Assembly (NCBI GenBank): GCA_002401545.1 | Contig: NVTJ01000159.1 | Span: forward strand, 1 to 6,924 | Length of the DNA stretch: 6,924 nt | Reading direction: 5' to 3' | DNA from: Alphaproteobacteria bacterium | Lineage (GTDB): Bacteria; Pseudomonadota; Alphaproteobacteria; Sphingomonadales; Emcibacteraceae | Shown: one piece after another, positions 6,593 through 6,924 of the stretch | Layout: each line of letters opens with the position of its first letter | Position numbering within the stretch: the first letter of the stretch is position 1 | Program-made: the position numbers and the translations under genes | The notes under the pieces: generated by a model | What the model saw: the letters and a program-made list of their open reading frames with translations, nothing else | Databases searched by the model: none | What the model was told of the DNA's origin: nothing

Positions 6593-6924
6593 TTATATTT
6601 TGGGTTTTGTTCCGTAAGGATAAACGCCGGTTTCGGCCATAAACCCCTGCAAGTCATATTCCATCAGCTCCATATAATTGCCAAAAGGGTCGCGTAGATA
6701 TTGGGCCCGCGCCCCCATGGTTGGCCCCTCGTCCATCACAATGGGACCCGCCATTGCCACGCAGCCGTTTTCTTCCAGATAAGCCACTGCCTTTTCAATA
6801 TTATCCACTTTGAACGCCAGGTGGTGCCCGCCAATATCACAATTTCTGGGAGGGGTTGTATTCTGATCACCCGGCTTCTCATATTCAAACAACTCGATCA
6901 TCAGATTATCGGCAAATTTTAACA
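6593..6924 (-). CDS. VOC (glyoxalase/dioxygenase superfamily) protein, 5' end outside window
   Basis: The frame stays open to the right edge, so the gene enters from beyond 6924; 109 residues are visible. The ATG at 6901 is internal, because the codons before it read LKFADNL and lead directly into MIELFEY, a conserved strand of the fold. Three of the four usual metal ligands can be proposed (numbering from the first visible codon): Glu10 in MIELFEY, His34 in GGHHLAF and Glu85 in NYMELMEY. The first ligand, near the N-terminus, is outside. RDPFGNYMEL is the hallmark of the C-terminal module. Members include glyoxalase I, methylmalonyl-CoA epimerase, extradiol dioxygenases and resistance enzymes; this short one is most like the small lyase/epimerase type, but no substrate can be given. 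The gene ends 12 nt before the Rid gene. Confidence 0.88.
   Translation of the reverse strand, partial: LKFADNLMIELFEYEKPGDQNTTPPRNCDIGGHHLAFKVDNIEKAVAYLEENGCVAMAGPIVMDEGPTMGARAQYLRDPFGNYMELMEYDLQGFMAETGVYPYGTKPKI

Noticed and set aside
6173..6697. Plus-strand open frame of 174 codons
   Set aside because: It is antisense to the Rid and VOC genes, both of which have clear family motifs; the translation has no recognisable features and is rich in His, Arg and Pro as shadow frames often are.

Overview
The window looks like ordinary chromosomal DNA of a Gram-negative proteobacterium, most likely an alphaproteobacterium. This rests on protein style (a bacterial DPP IV, a PilZ protein, a DjlA-type co-chaperone and an AmpD-type amidase), a type A RNase P RNA, a lipoprotein signal, intermediate GC content and tight gene packing. 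No rRNA, tRNA, insertion sequence, CRISPR array, phage gene or integration site was seen.

Layout from left to right. (1) Positions 2-256, plus strand: the last 84 codons of a gene entering from the left, probably a glutathione S-transferase-family protein. (2) Positions 251-2497, minus strand: a complete secreted S9B dipeptidyl-peptidase IV with its full catalytic set; its stop overlaps the stop of gene 1. (3) About 2545-2935, minus strand: the RNase P RNA gene rnpB, closed by a perfect P1 helix. (4) Positions 2984-3331, minus strand: a stand-alone PilZ-domain protein (cyclic-di-GMP receptor type). (5) Positions 3500-3706, plus strand: a 68-residue predicted lipoprotein, the only complete plus-strand gene, transcribed divergently from the PilZ gene. 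(6) Positions 6022 to 3700, minus strand: a three-gene operon in the order djlA-like (TerB plus J domain), EamA transporter, AmpD-type amidase, with junctions of 2 nt and an ATGA overlap. (7) Positions 6924 to 6176, minus strand: a VOC-family protein cut by the right edge, followed 12 nt later by a divergent Rid (YjgF/UK114) protein that lacks the usual catalytic arginine.

Functionally these are unrelated housekeeping and accessory genes: peptide breakdown in the envelope, tRNA processing, c-di-GMP response, peptidoglycan turnover with a chaperone and exporter, and a small metabolic pair. No new defence, mobile or biosynthetic system was found. The points worth a second look are modest: start-site corrections for the amidase and PilZ genes, the arginine-less Rid protein next to a VOC enzyme, a peptidoglycan amidase with a PG-binding domain but no export signal, an unrecognised tiny lipoprotein, and two abutting perfect palindromes upstream of the djlA-like gene.
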